Shown here one piece after another: positions 9,082 through 15,908 of a DNA stretch of 64,000 nucleotides. A program made the translations under genes and the position numbers. Origin of the DNA: an uncultured Dehalococcoidia bacterium (GTDB taxonomy: Bacteria > Chloroflexota > Dehalococcoidia > Lucifugimonadales > CATQGZ01); assembly GCA_958295685.1 (NCBI GenBank), contig OY282366.1, positions 9,530-73,529 on the forward strand, written 5' to 3'. Within the stretch, counting starts at the first letter, position 1; the number at the start of each line of letters is the position of its first letter. The notes under the pieces were generated by a model. It worked only from the letters and a program-made list of their open reading frames with translations, ran no database searches and was not told the origin of the DNA.

Positions 9082-10616
9082 GCTGTCTGCTCGGCGTCGT
9101 CGATCACCGGCGGATCCGCGTCCTCTTCGACCCCCGACAGGGGAGTCTCGATGTGGTTCGTGAATCCGCACTTGGAGCACGGCGGGAGGCTGACGGTCAT
9201 CTTCTTCCAGATCACGGAACGGTTACCGTGGCCTTTTCGCAACCACGCTATCTCGTCACGCAACCCCTGAATCTCCTGCTCAGCTTCTGTCCGCTTGCGC
9301 CTCAGCCTCTTGATGACGGCCAGCAGCTCGTTCCCCAGATCGTATTCCCGCTGTCGTGCCCGTTCCAACTGCTGCTTCGTTGGCATCTCGACATGCAGTT
9401 GCCGGATCTCCTTCTCCAACGATTCGACGTGGCTATTCGCCAGCTCCTGCTCCGGGGTCGTATGCTCCTTGGCCGCCGCACGGGCAGCGTCCCGTTCCTG
9501 AATGACCTGCTCGATCCGCTCTTCCTTGAACTTGATCTGCTCCTGGGCTTTGTCGCGTACCGTTGCCGCCCAGTCGTGGTCTCTGCGGGCCTGTTCCAGC
9601 TTGGCATTCAGCTGGTCGTAGTTGTTGTCCGCTTCCCTGCACGCGCTTACCAGTCTCGTCTCCGCCTCCTTGGCACGCGCCTCTTGCCTATTGGCATCCG
9701 CACGGGCCTCGTCGCGTTCCTTGCGCACGGCATAGCAGTCCGTCTTCCACCCGTGGGAGCTGTTACGCGCCTCGTCGCGCTCCTTGCGGACTCTGGCCAA
9801 CGCGGCCGTCCATTCGTCCACGAGCCTGTCGCGGTGATCAGCATCCTTCTTGAGTTGATCCGTCAGCCGCTTGATGGCCTTCTTCTCGCCCAGCCCCGAC
9901 GAGTACTCGTTGGCAACCTTCCTCGCCTCGTCGCGCTCGCGCTCCGCGTTCCGAAGTTTGGTGCGCAGATCCTTGAGAAACTTCGCCCGCACCCACCTTG
10001 TCTTATTCAGCTCGTCAACAGGCAGACAGGTATCGTGGCAGGGGCAGCAGACGCCTTCCTCTACCTCGTTCTCCAGGGGCTCGAACGTAACAAAGGTCTT
10101 CCGGCGGCGGCGGGCCTCGGCCACGGTGGCGACGACACGCTCACCGGGGACGTGGCCGCCGAATACCAGCACGGTATCGCCGATCTGCACCTTGTCCCAG
10201 CCGTGGTGGACTACCCCGGCCAGTTCGCCGTTGGGCTGCGTGTACGACGAGCATATGACAAGTCCCACGTCGTCCTGATGCGGGAGCCTGTGGGGCGCCG
10301 GGAGCACGGCGGTTCCACCATCGACCCTGCGCATGGGCCGATGCGTCATTTGCTCCTCCGGCGGAAGCTCCACCACGACGATCGCGTCGTCGCACACGCC
10401 GGGGCGTACCTCCAGCACCGGCTTCCGTTCGCTGCCGTCGTGATCTCCCTTCATGCGGACGAGATCGCCGACCTTCACATGGCCAAAGCCGTGCTTGACG
10501 ACGCCCTCCGTGCGTTCGGCGTTGGGCTGGGTGGCGAACCACTTCTTCACGTCCTTGGGATCAGACGTCGAGTCGCTCACCGGGCCTTCCGCGCCCGCGC
10601 TCATCATGTCGCTCAT
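9078..10616 (-). CDS. Long coiled-coil protein with duplicated beta domain
   Basis: 512 residues. The N-terminal 170 residues hold two copies of a small domain with the pattern VVKHGFGHVKVGDLVRMKG and VVHHGWDKVQIGDTVLVFGG, each followed by a short beta-rich segment. A CCPCHDTC cysteine cluster follows (near residue 190), then about 260 residues of coiled coil rich in RKERDEAR-type heptads, and a C-terminal CSKCGF zinc-knuckle-like pair. The ATG at 10616 is supported by GGGGAG 8 nt upstream. It lies upstream of the terminase genes. Not a recognised family; a structural or DNA-handling role is possible. Confidence 0.7.
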   Translation of the reverse strand: MSDMMSAGAEGPVSDSTSDPKDVKKWFATQPNAERTEGVVKHGFGHVKVGDLVRMKGDHDGSERKPVLEVRPGVCDDAIVVVELPPEEQMTHRPMRRVDGGTAVLPAPHRLPHQDDVGLVICSSYTQPNGELAGVVHHGWDKVQIGDTVLVFGGHVPGERVVATVAEARRRRKTFVTFEPLENEVEEGVCCPCHDTCLPVDELNKTRWVRAKFLKDLRTKLRNAERERDEARKVANEYSSGLGEKKAIKRLTDQLKKDADHRDRLVDEWTAALARVRKERDEARNSSHGWKTDCYAVRKERDEARADANRQEARAKEAETRLVSACREADNNYDQLNAKLEQARRDHDWAATVRDKAQEQIKFKEERIEQVIQERDAARAAAKEHTTPEQELANSHVESLEKEIRQLHVEMPTKQQLERARQREYDLGNELLAVIKRLRRKRTEAEQEIQGLRDEIAWLRKGHGNRSVIWKKMTVSLPPCSKCGFTNHIETPLSGVEEDADPPVIDDAEQTA

Positions 10617-10618
10617 CT

Positions 10619-11311
10619 CTACTCCCCTTTGTTCTCGTTCAAGCGCTTCAGCGCCTCGTCGCGTTGCACCCGTGCCGCGTCGCGTTCCATGCGGAAGTCC
10701 TCCCCCACCTTTATCCACCTGTCGCGCTCCTCGCGGACCCTGGCCAAGCTGGCCTTCAGCTGATTGATCGTCTCCGCCTTCAGCGCCTTAAACCCGGAAC
10801 AGTCCTCCAGCTTCTGGGCTTCGACCTCGACCGCCGGCCCGAGGTCCACCAAGGCGCTACCGTTCAGACCCCGGCGTATGGTGGTCACAGGCCTGACCAC
10901 ATGCCTGAGGAACTCGCCTTTTGAAGACGCCTGCGCTGTCGCGATCAGGTCGCCGTGCTCGATGTCCCAGAACGCTTCGTTGACCTCGGCCTCGTCGCCG
11001 ATCAAACGGTTGGGTCTCCATACGATGCGACGGCCGGCTCTCCTCAGGGGGTTGGCATCCTTCTTCCACTCATCGTCGGGGTGCCGCCGATTCACGAGCG
11101 ACACTTCGAGTGTGTTTTGCGTCACCACGTAGGGGGAACGACGCATGCATTCCCTGACGCCCCAGATGCGCTTCATGTCTCTCCCGAGCATTATCCGAGC
11201 GCCTATCTTCACGTCGGCGCACTTGGTGCTGTGCAGGAACGCCTTCGTTTTGTCTTCGGTCCATGCACTCGCGACATACGGATGTTCAGTCGATCCGTGA
11301 TCTATCGTCAT
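10619..11311 (-). CDS. Hypothetical protein with C-terminal coiled coil
   Basis: 230 residues from an ATG at 11311 that overlaps the preceding stop (ATGA) and has GGAGTGGAG upstream. The N-terminal 160 residues are mixed alpha/beta and contain CADVKIGARIMLG, which resembles the VKVGD segment of the next gene. The last 65 residues form a coiled coil with ERDxAxxxRDEA repeats like those of the 512-aa neighbour, suggesting related or interacting proteins. Function unknown. Confidence 0.65.
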   Translation of the reverse strand: MTIDHGSTEHPYVASAWTEDKTKAFLHSTKCADVKIGARIMLGRDMKRIWGVRECMRRSPYVVTQNTLEVSLVNRRHPDDEWKKDANPLRRAGRRIVWRPNRLIGDEAEVNEAFWDIEHGDLIATAQASSKGEFLRHVVRPVTTIRRGLNGSALVDLGPAVEVEAQKLEDCSGFKALKAETINQLKASLARVREERDRWIKVGEDFRMERDAARVQRDEALKRLNENKGE

Positions 11312-11550
11312 CTCCACTCCTCCTGTTCCCACCGCACATACCGCGCCACCCGCAGCCCCATCTTCCGCAGCGTGTGCACCGCTTTCGTCTCCGCTCCCAC
11401 CTCGTCTTTCGACGACCCCACCAGCTGCGCCACTATCGCGTAGCGCCCCTGCTCCCGCACCATCAAGAACGCCAGCCATCTCGCGTTCCCCCCTTCTTTC
11501 GCCACGTACCCCTTTAGGCCCACCACTACTCCCCGTCTCCAGAACCACAT
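11308..11550 (-). CDS. Small basic hypothetical protein
   Basis: 80 residues starting MWFWRRGVVVGLKGYVAKEG; the ATG at 11550 has GGGGGAG 8 nt upstream, better than the TTG at 11580. The body (ARWLAFLMVREQGRYAIVA) looks like a small alpha/beta fold. It is the first protein gene downstream of the tRNA. Function unknown. Confidence 0.6.
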   Translation of the reverse strand: MWFWRRGVVVGLKGYVAKEGGNARWLAFLMVREQGRYAIVAQLVGSSKDEVGAETKAVHTLRKMGLRVARYVRWEQEEWR

Positions 11551-11596
11551 GTCGCTGCTCCCCCTGTTTGAGTCCCTCAAGAATCTGCGCTCCCAT

Positions 11597-11666
11597 TGCG
11601 GGGGTGGGAGTCGAACCCACCTAGGCAGAGGATTATGAGCCCTCGCTGGACGCCGGTCCTCCCCGC
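11597..11666 (-). tRNA. tRNA with anticodon CAT (Met, fMet or Ile2)
   Basis: On the minus strand a cloverleaf can be drawn: acceptor GCGGGG/CCCCGC, anticodon arm GAGGG-CTCATAA-TCCTC giving anticodon CAT, and T arm GTGGG-TTCGACT-CCCAC with the invariant TTCGA. The D arm is unusually small (GGAC-CGGC-GTCC), so total length is only 70 nt. The 3' CCA is not encoded. It lies between two head-operon genes, within the same transcript. Whether it is Met or a lysidine-type Ile tRNA cannot be decided. Confidence 0.75.
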
Positions 11667-11667
11667 T

Positions 11668-12051
11668 TCAATCTCTGTGGACGAACGACACGACGATGTC
11701 GTCCATCCGTGCTGCCGCCCGAAACATGAGAACTTCCTTCAGTGTCGGATCGTCCCCCACCCAAATCATGTCCCCTAGCTTGATCATGCCCCACCCTAAC
11801 AGCACAACCGCCTCGTCGCTCTCCAGACCGTCCTTTTCGACGCTGGACTCGGCACGGTCGCGGTAAATCGCTGCGACTACATCGCTGACTGGGAGATGGT
11901 CAACCACTGCGTCACCGGGATCCGCCGCCAGGATATGCCACTTCTTCGGACCTCTCGGGTTGATTTCTCCCCCAGGACCGAGCAGCAACTCGCCGTTCGG
12001 TCCGTAGAACGACGCGTGCCAATCCCCGTGTTCGAAGAACGTCGCAGCCAT
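11668..12051 (-). CDS. Small protein with a beta domain shared with neighbours
   Basis: 127 residues, first gene of the head operon. ATG at 12051 has a strong GGAGGGGAGGA site. The C-terminal third (LLGWGMIKLGDMIWVGDD) matches the pattern GW-x2-VK-x-GD seen twice in the 512-aa protein, so the three copies probably belong to one small domain family. The N-terminus has a compact segment (EHGDWHASFYGPNGELLLG). The gene is followed directly by the tRNA. No known function. Confidence 0.7.
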   Translation of the reverse strand: MAATFFEHGDWHASFYGPNGELLLGPGGEINPRGPKKWHILAADPGDAVVDHLPVSDVVAAIYRDRAESSVEKDGLESDEAVVLLGWGMIKLGDMIWVGDDPTLKEVLMFRAAARMDDIVVSFVHRD

Positions 12052-12086
12052 CTCTGATCCTCCCCTCCGTTCAGGTTCCCTTCAGC

Positions 12087-12115
12087 GTAATACAGTGTTG
12101 CAGAAAATGCAACAA
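12087..12115 (-). promoter_or_regulatory. Sigma70-like promoter for the head operon, with operator-like dyad
   Basis: On the minus strand TTGTTG (12115-12110), a 17-nt spacer and TATTAC (12092-12087) match the host consensus at about 3/6 and 4/6. The start codon of the first gene is 36 nt downstream of the -10. The spacer contains a perfect dyad GTTGCA-N5-TGCAAC (12097-12113), placed where a repressor would block polymerase. This is unlike the GCGTAG promoters to its right. Confidence 0.45.
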
Positions 12116-12172
12116 GCCTCCCGCACGGAGCCTCCCGCGTACGGGGGTCCCATAGGAGTCCCGCTCGCCCGC

Positions 12173-12271
12173 CTACCCCCCCCGTCCGGGGGAGGGTCGG
12201 CGGCTGGCCCTACCACCAGGCCAGGCTTTCGCCCGGCCGCGCCGATGCCCGACGCAGGTGTACACTTTCAT
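12173..12271 (-). CDS. Possible 32-residue basic peptide
   Basis: A short frame starting MKVYTCVGHRRGRAKAW lies 30 nt downstream of a GCGTAG promoter and has GGAGG 5 nt before its ATG. The peptide is very basic (many R and G). The remaining 12052-12172 stretch shows no gene. Promoter and ribosome site support expression, but the C-terminal half looks like GC-rich filler, so coding status is uncertain. Confidence 0.4.
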   Translation of the reverse strand: MKVYTCVGHRRGRAKAWPGGRASRRPSPGRGG

Positions 12272-12300
12272 GCTGCCTCCGGGTTAGGGTGTACCGACAC

Positions 12301-12334
12301 CTACGCCAGCCGCCGATCCGACCGCAGATTCCTG
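12301..12334 (-). promoter_or_regulatory. Phage-type bipartite promoter P1
   Basis: Minus strand: CAGGAATCTGC (12334-12324), 17 nt, GCGTAG (12306-12301). It is the leftmost of twelve copies and lies 30 nt upstream of a short frame with a good ribosome site. The -35 and -10 type boxes do not match sigma70. Confidence 0.7.
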
Positions 12335-12354
12335 ACGAACCGCGACGGCGCCAA

Positions 12355-12390
12355 GCCCCAGCCCATCCCAACAAGCGGATGGACTGGGGC
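12355..12390 (-). terminator. Hairpin terminator after the 112-aa gene
   Basis: A 14-bp stem with one G-T pair (GCCCCAGTCCATCC / GGATGGGCTGGGGC) and 8-nt loop lies 8 nt after the stop. The T tract is weak (TTGGCG). Confidence 0.6.
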
Positions 12391-12397
12391 GGCCCTT

Positions 12398-12736
12398 CTA
12401 GAACAACGTTGGCTCGGACGGCTTGGGCGGCCGTTGCAGCGCGAGCGCCCGTTGCTGCGCCTCGCAGATGTGGCAGGTGTCTCGGCCCACCAAGTGCTGG
12501 CCACAGCCAGCCGCGCACGGACCGACATAGCCGGACTGGCTGCTATCGAGTGGCTTGATGGCGTTAGCGATAGCCGCCAGGCTGTTCGCGAGCTTAGGCC
12601 AGCTCGCGTTCAAGGTCCGAGCCCGAACCAGCTCCCAGCCGCGCCGCGTCAGCCGGTAGTCGGCTTGCGGAGCGCCAGTCTCAGCGCAGCTGACGATGGC
12701 CAGCTGACGGCCTACCGGCGCGACCTCGTACGTCAT
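12398..12736 (-). CDS. Small protein with cysteine/histidine cluster
   Basis: 112 residues; ATG at 12736 has GGGAGGTACC before it. The N-terminal half resembles a small winged-helix-like segment (DYRLTRRGWELVRAR), which is weak evidence for nucleic-acid binding. The C-terminal half carries CAAGCGQHLVGRDTCHIC, a likely zinc-binding cluster. It is a single-gene unit with its own promoter and terminator. Function unknown. Confidence 0.7.
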   Translation of the reverse strand: MTYEVAPVGRQLAIVSCAETGAPQADYRLTRRGWELVRARTLNASWPKLANSLAAIANAIKPLDSSQSGYVGPCAAGCGQHLVGRDTCHICEAQQRALALQRPPKPSEPTLF

Positions 12737-12794
12737 TGGTACCTCCCATGGTCGGTAGAGTGGCTGCCGGCGGAGCCCGGCGGCCTGTCCAAAG

Positions 12795-12828
12795 CTACGC
12801 TCGGCGGCTGGCCCACCGCAGATTCTAG
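12795..12828 (-). promoter_or_regulatory. Phage-type bipartite promoter P2
   Basis: Minus strand: CTAGAATCTGC (12828-12818), 17 nt, GCGTAG (12800-12795). It drives the 112-aa gene, whose start is 59 nt downstream. Confidence 0.75.
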
Positions 12829-12861
12829 CTGAACCCGGCTGGCACTCGCCCAGCAGTACCG

Positions 12862-12898
12862 AAACGAGCCCGACCGCGCACGCAGCGCGGCCGGGCTC
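12862..12898 (-). terminator. Hairpin terminator after the 143-aa gene
   Basis: A 14-bp stem with one mismatch (GAGCCCGGCCGCGC / GCGCGGTCGGGCTC), 5-nt loop, then GTTTCGG on the minus strand. It lies between the 143-aa gene and promoter P2. Confidence 0.7.
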
Positions 12899-12924
12899 TC
12901 GGATAGGGGGGGGAGGGGGGGGGG

Positions 12925-13356
12925 CTAACAGTCGAAGTCGCCGTCGTATTCCTTCTCGGACACGCCCGGCCTGTAGTCGGCGTCGAGGCCAGGCCAGTAC
13001 CCTTCGTCGAAGTCCTTGACGAACCCCGACACCTCGGCGGGCAGGTCGAGCGCGAAGACTTTCGTCTTCATGATGCCTTCCCCGTAGGTCTTGATGGTGT
13101 AGAGGACCAGCGTATCCTCCTCTACGTGGATGTGGGTGCTGTCCTGGTCCATGTCGCGGCCCACGAACTGAGCGAGCGGACACCGCATCGCGGACTTGCG
13201 GCTACCCTGCAAGTCGAGCTCGTCGAGCACGTTTGCGATGTCGTCGCGGTCCAGCCCGTAGAGTCGCGCTAGCGCGACACTGACGTGGGCGACCACCTCC
13301 AGCGTTTCCGGCTGCAAACGGTTCAGCGCCGGTTCAGCGTACGTCGTCATGCTCAT
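12925..13356 (-). CDS. Acidic hypothetical protein
   Basis: 143 residues starting MSMTTYAEPALNRLQPETL; ATG at 13356 has GGGAG 8 nt upstream. Acidic protein with a helical N-terminal half (HVSVALARLYGLDRDDIANV), a beta-rich middle (THIHVEEDTLVLYTIKTYG) and a very acidic end (EKEYDGDFDC). It forms a one-gene unit with promoter P3 and its own terminator. Small acidic phage proteins of this kind often bind host proteins, but nothing specific is recognised. Confidence 0.7.
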   Translation of the reverse strand: MSMTTYAEPALNRLQPETLEVVAHVSVALARLYGLDRDDIANVLDELDLQGSRKSAMRCPLAQFVGRDMDQDSTHIHVEEDTLVLYTIKTYGEGIMKTKVFALDLPAEVSGFVKDFDEGYWPGLDADYRPGVSEKEYDGDFDC

Positions 13357-13405
13357 GCTGTTGTCTCCCAGAGTTGCCGCCAGCCAGTCCGGCGGTTGCT
13401 TTCCG

Positions 13406-13439
13406 CTACGCTGGCCCTCGCCCACAGCGCAGATTCTTG
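13406..13439 (-). promoter_or_regulatory. Phage-type bipartite promoter P3
   Basis: Minus strand: CAAGAATCTGC (13439-13429), 17 nt, GCGTAG (13411-13406); gene start 50 nt downstream. Confidence 0.75.
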
Positions 13440-13471
13440 ACCGACCCGCCCGGCGTCCCCCGACGGCCAAC

Positions 13472-13512
13472 GAAACGAGCCCCACGCGGGCTGTTTCTCC
13501 GCGTGGGGCTCG
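13472..13512 (-). terminator. Rho-independent terminator after the 67-aa gene
   Basis: A perfect 14-bp stem (CGAGCCCCACGCGG / CCGCGTGGGGCTCG) with 9-nt loop followed by TTTCGTT, 9 nt after the stop codon. Confidence 0.8.
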
Positions 13513-13521
13513 GTGGGGGGG

Positions 13522-13725
13522 CTAGGCGTACCGCTCTTCCCTGCTGAACACCCGGCCCGGCTCGCGCCAGTCCTCGATGCAGTCCGCGCACACGTCGCCG
13601 GAGTAGTCCGTCGCGACGTAGCAGCCCATCGGCGGGATCGCGTCGTCGCACTCGTCGCACTTCTGGCCATCGGGCTTCTTCGCCAGCCGCCAGTTCAGCC
13701 CGGCATCCAGCCGCGAATCTCTCAT
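13522..13725 (-). CDS. Small zinc-ribbon protein
   Basis: 67 residues with two cysteine pairs, KCDECDD (residues 22-28) and VCADCIEDW (45-53), the plan of a zinc ribbon. ATG at 13725 has GGGAGGC upstream and lies 32 nt from the -10 of promoter P4. Single-gene unit with a strong terminator. Small zinc-ribbon proteins in phages often bind host polymerase or nucleases; no specific target can be named. Confidence 0.75.
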   Translation of the reverse strand: MRDSRLDAGLNWRLAKKPDGQKCDECDDAIPPMGCYVATDYSGDVCADCIEDWREPGRVFSREERYA

Positions 13726-13756
13726 GTTGCCTCCCTAGGGTTGGGGTTGCTCGTCG

Positions 13757-13807
13757 CTACGCCGAGCCCGTCGGCAACCGCAGATTCTTGGCGGTCGCCG
13801 ACGGGCT
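13757..13807 (-). promoter_or_regulatory. Phage-type promoter P4 overlapping a hairpin
   Basis: Minus strand: CAAGAATCTGC (13790-13780), 17 nt, GCGTAG (13762-13757). The -35-type box is the 9-nt loop of a 17-bp near-perfect hairpin (arms 13765-13781 and 13791-13807, one mismatch) that begins 5 nt after the stop of the upstream 29-aa gene, so the same DNA may be terminator for one unit and promoter for the next. No T tract follows. Confidence 0.7.
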
Positions 13808-13811
13808 GAGC

Positions 13812-13901
13812 CTAGGACCGGTCGGCCATTGCGAGACAGAAGAGGACGACGATGGCGACGACGCCGACGATGATGGCGTAGGGGGGGGTCACGGGGGTCA
13901 T
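13812..13901 (-). CDS. 29-residue single-span membrane peptide, copy 1
   Basis: Starts MTPVTPPYAIIVGVVAIVVL and ends FCLAMADRS. Residues 8-25 form one membrane span; the short ends suggest a microprotein. Its ATG overlaps the stop of the 25-aa peptide upstream (ATGA), so translation is coupled. A near-identical pair exists at 17395-17562, there with an extra base in the C tract encoding the TPP segment. The gene has no ribosome site of its own. Holin-like or regulatory function is possible but unproved. Confidence 0.65.
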   Translation of the reverse strand: MTPVTPPYAIIVGVVAIVVLFCLAMADRS

Positions 13902-13975
13902 CGTCGGGTATCGGTGAACACCCCGACCCAGAGCACGAGGGCGATCCATACGATCGTCAGGCCGGCCAGCATCAT
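13898..13975 (-). CDS. 25-residue single-span membrane peptide, copy 1
   Basis: MMLAGLTIVWIALVLWVGVF followed by TDTRR. Almost the whole peptide is one hydrophobic helix. Start ATGATG overlaps the stop of the 180-aa membrane protein. Duplicated with 90%-plus DNA identity by eye at 17482-17562, where it follows a lipoprotein instead. The conservation of both reading frame and coupling in two places is strong evidence that it is expressed. Confidence 0.65.
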   Translation of the reverse strand: MMLAGLTIVWIALVLWVGVFTDTRR

Positions 13976-14514
13976 GGCGTGTCCTCCTCGACCACCAGCT
14001 TGGAGAGTGCTCGCCGTTCCGCCTTCCGTTGGTCGGCGGCCTGCCAGGCAACAACCTCCTTGCGCTTGTCGTTGAGCCGCTGGCGCAACCGCTTGACCAC
14101 ACGGTCGTCGTAGGCGCCTCCCTTAGCGACAACGTTTTCACCACGCATCAACATGGCAAACTCCGACTCGAAGATCGGAACCTGCTCATTCACGATGGCG
14201 CGGCGGAGTTCCGGGACGGTCATGGTCCACGGGCTCGCCGACGCCCTCTTTCGAGTCGTTACCGGCGGCGGCCCGTCGAGTTTCTCGCCGATGGCCAGCC
14301 CCAAGAGAGCCCCGGCCACCGCGCCGCCTACTGCGCCGAGAAGGGCGTCTGGAGCGAATGGGGCCATGAGGCTGACGAGGCCGCCGCCACCGGCGTTGTC
14401 GATCCTGACCTCGATCACGAACCACATGATGGTCCAGCCCACGACCGCGCCCATCTTGGCGAAGAACCCTACGACCCAGGCTCGCGCCACCCACGTTACT
14501 TCGGTGCTGATCAT
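13972..14514 (-). CDS. Membrane protein with cytoplasmic basic tail
   Basis: 180 residues; ATG at 14514 with GGAGGGAAG upstream. Two hydrophobic segments are visible: residues about 12-32 (VVGFFAKMGAVVGWTIMWFV) and 52-74 (ALLGAVGGAVAGALLGLAIG), the second glycine-zipper-like. The C-terminal 90 residues are charged and helical (RVVKRLRQRLNDKRKEVVAW). First gene of the P5 unit, coupled to the two TM microproteins. A two-span protein with a charged tail could be a holin or antiholin, but nothing diagnostic is seen. Confidence 0.7.
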   Translation of the reverse strand: MISTEVTWVARAWVVGFFAKMGAVVGWTIMWFVIEVRIDNAGGGGLVSLMAPFAPDALLGAVGGAVAGALLGLAIGEKLDGPPPVTTRKRASASPWTMTVPELRRAIVNEQVPIFESEFAMLMRGENVVAKGGAYDDRVVKRLRQRLNDKRKEVVAWQAADQRKAERRALSKLVVEEDTP

Positions 14515-14567
14515 GCTTCCCTCCATGCCTCGAGTACCCGGCGGACAGCCCGCCGGACTGCCCCAAC

Positions 14568-14600
14568 CTACGACGCCAACCGCCCAACCGCAGATTCTAG
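14568..14600 (-). promoter_or_regulatory. Phage-type bipartite promoter P5
   Basis: Minus strand: CTAGAATCTGC (14600-14590), 16 nt, TCGTAG (14573-14568; one base off the usual GCGTAG). Drives the 180-aa membrane gene 54 nt downstream. Confidence 0.7.
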
Positions 14601-14624
14601 CCGGACTCCCCCGGCCACACCACC

Positions 14625-14740
14625 GGGCCACGCCCGGCCACGAAATTCGGGGGTCTGGCCACGACATCCGCCGTCTGGCCACGAAATTCGGGGGTCTGGC
14701 CACGAATTCGGCCCCCTGGCCACGGCCAGAATTCGCCGAA
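14625..14740. repeat. Iteron-like repeats and pyrimidine tract, candidate replication or packaging site
   Basis: The non-coding stretch 14601-14927 holds at least five direct copies of a 20-21-bp unit with core TGGCCACGAAATTCGGGGGT (14637-14720, some degenerate), then GAATTC dyads near 14726-14740. To the right come a pure pyrimidine run (14753-14779) and a CA-dinucleotide run (near 14800). Inverted copies of the same core lie at 14940-15005. No gene is seen in 14601-14927. Clustered iterons beside simple-sequence DNA are typical of origins. Confidence 0.55.
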
Positions 14741-14927
14741 TTCCCTTGCCTGCACTCCCTCCCTCCCTCCTCTCTCTCTTAGAAGGGGGGGAAGACACAC
14801 ACACACACGCCCTACGCGCCTGCGCATCATACACGCGCGGGCGACGCGGGCTAGAAGGGGGGCGTTGTGGTGTCTGGCGTGGCCACAGGGGGGGGGTGAT
14901 CGTCGTAAGCTGTTGGCGCGACGGCGG

Positions 14928-15332
14928 TTAAGCGAGATTGAGGCCGTGGCCAGGGGGTGGGATTCGTGGCCAGCAGGGTCGAATTCGTGGCCAGGGGGAG
15001 GAATTGGAGCACCCCCCGACGCTGGGGGGCGTCGGGGGGTGTGGGCGGGGCACAGCCGCCATCGTCGTCGGCGTCGGCCTCCTGGGTACGAGGAAGAAGA
15101 GGCCACCGCTCCGCCGTTCGATCATGGCCCACTCGGGGGCGTGCAGGCGCATCAGCCGGTGGAACGCACGGCCACCCGGCGGCGTCTCGCTGCGGCCAGC
15201 CGCCCACCGAGAGAACCGACGGTCAAGCTCGTTCGCGTGGTACTCGGAGCGCGGTCCATCATCGGCCAGGACAGCGGCCAGGAACGTCCGCAGCTCAGCG
15301 CCCCAGTCTGTCGTGTGCATCGCGGGGATCAT
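14928..15332 (-). CDS. Hypothetical protein whose 3' end overlaps iterons
   Basis: 134 residues; ATG at 15332 with AGGAGAACACC upstream. The first 95 residues look like a genuine helical domain (WGAELRTFLAAVLADDGP, HANELDRRFSRWAAG, FHRLMRLHAPEWAMIERRSG). The last 40 are proline-rich and encoded by the inverted iteron copies, so they may be repeat-derived. No family recognised. Confidence 0.65.
   Translation of the reverse strand: MIPAMHTTDWGAELRTFLAAVLADDGPRSEYHANELDRRFSRWAAGRSETPPGGRAFHRLMRLHAPEWAMIERRSGGLFFLVPRRPTPTTMAAVPRPHPPTPPSVGGCSNSSPWPRIRPCWPRIPPPGHGLNLA
14940..15005. repeat. Inverted iteron copies
   Basis: Three copies of ATTCGTGGCCAG-type units in reverse orientation to those at 14637-14720, inside the end of the 134-aa gene. 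Together with the left cluster they form an inverted array about 0.3 kb wide. Confidence 0.55.
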
Positions 15333-15465
15333 GGTGTTCTCCTGGGGTGGGTTGGGGGGTGGGCACGTTGGTGGGTTCGGCTCCCGCATCCTTGAGACGC
15401 CTGAGCACCAGGGCGTCCACCTGAGCGCGGTCCAGCAGTCGGCCAGAGCCCATGTAGCTGCTCAC
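15295..15465 (-). CDS. Small hypothetical protein
   Basis: A 56-residue frame starting at GTG 15465, which overlaps the upstream stop as GTGA. The central part (RLLDRAQVDALVLRRLKDAG) reads as an amphipathic helix. It overlaps the start of the next gene by 38 nt, a long overlap for this phage, so confidence is moderate. Confidence 0.45.
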   Translation of the reverse strand: MSSYMGSGRLLDRAQVDALVLRRLKDAGAEPTNVPTPQPTPGEHHDPRDAHDRLGR

Positions 15466-15878
15466 AGCGTTGCGGATAAACTCGTTGCCTCCGCGATTTG
15501 GGGTCTCCGGACTTCCCAGGTCATGCCTTCGATGTTGAAGCTCAGGAACAGGCCTAGGTCGACGAAGTAGCTCCGCAGTAGAAACCCCGACTGATTGACC
15601 AGCACTTCCGGGCGCTCCTTGCACTTCTCCTCGAAGATGATGAGGTGGACGTGGACGATCCCATCGCTGTCGGCGGGCGTCCAGCAGAGGTGCTCAACAT
15701 AGGTCAGGAGATCGAGGTCGGGGTGCGAGTAGTCGCCCCACAGCCCTATGAGGTCCTTATCCTTCTTGCTCTTGCTCCTGTGCTTGTAAGCAGCCGTGAA
15801 GACTGCCCACTTGGTCTCGGGGACCGGGACATAACAGGAGATGATGTCCCACTTGCTCAGGTCGTTCGCGTCTGCCAT
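15462..15878 (-). CDS. Hypothetical protein, first gene of the P6 unit
   Basis: 138 residues; ATG at 15878 with AAGGAGGAAG upstream. Mixed alpha/beta with several aromatic and beta-strand segments (WAVFTAAYKHRSKSKKDKDL, IVHVHLIIFEEKCK, SYFVDLGLFLSFNIEG). It is followed by GTGA-coupled small genes leading into the iteron region. No family recognised. Confidence 0.7.
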   Translation of the reverse strand: MADANDLSKWDIISCYVPVPETKWAVFTAAYKHRSKSKKDKDLIGLWGDYSHPDLDLLTYVEHLCWTPADSDGIVHVHLIIFEEKCKERPEVLVNQSGFLLRSYFVDLGLFLSFNIEGMTWEVRRPQIAEATSLSATL

Positions 15879-15908
15879 CGGCTTCCTCCTTGGGGTAGTG
15901 GGTGGTGC

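Noticed and set aside
9066..10763. 565-codon plus-strand open frame
   Set aside because: Exact mirror of the coiled-coil genes; leucine/arginine-rich shadow without start signals.
14597..15106. 169-codon minus-strand frame through the iteron region
   Set aside because: Low-complexity R/P-rich product from repeats; no ribosome site.
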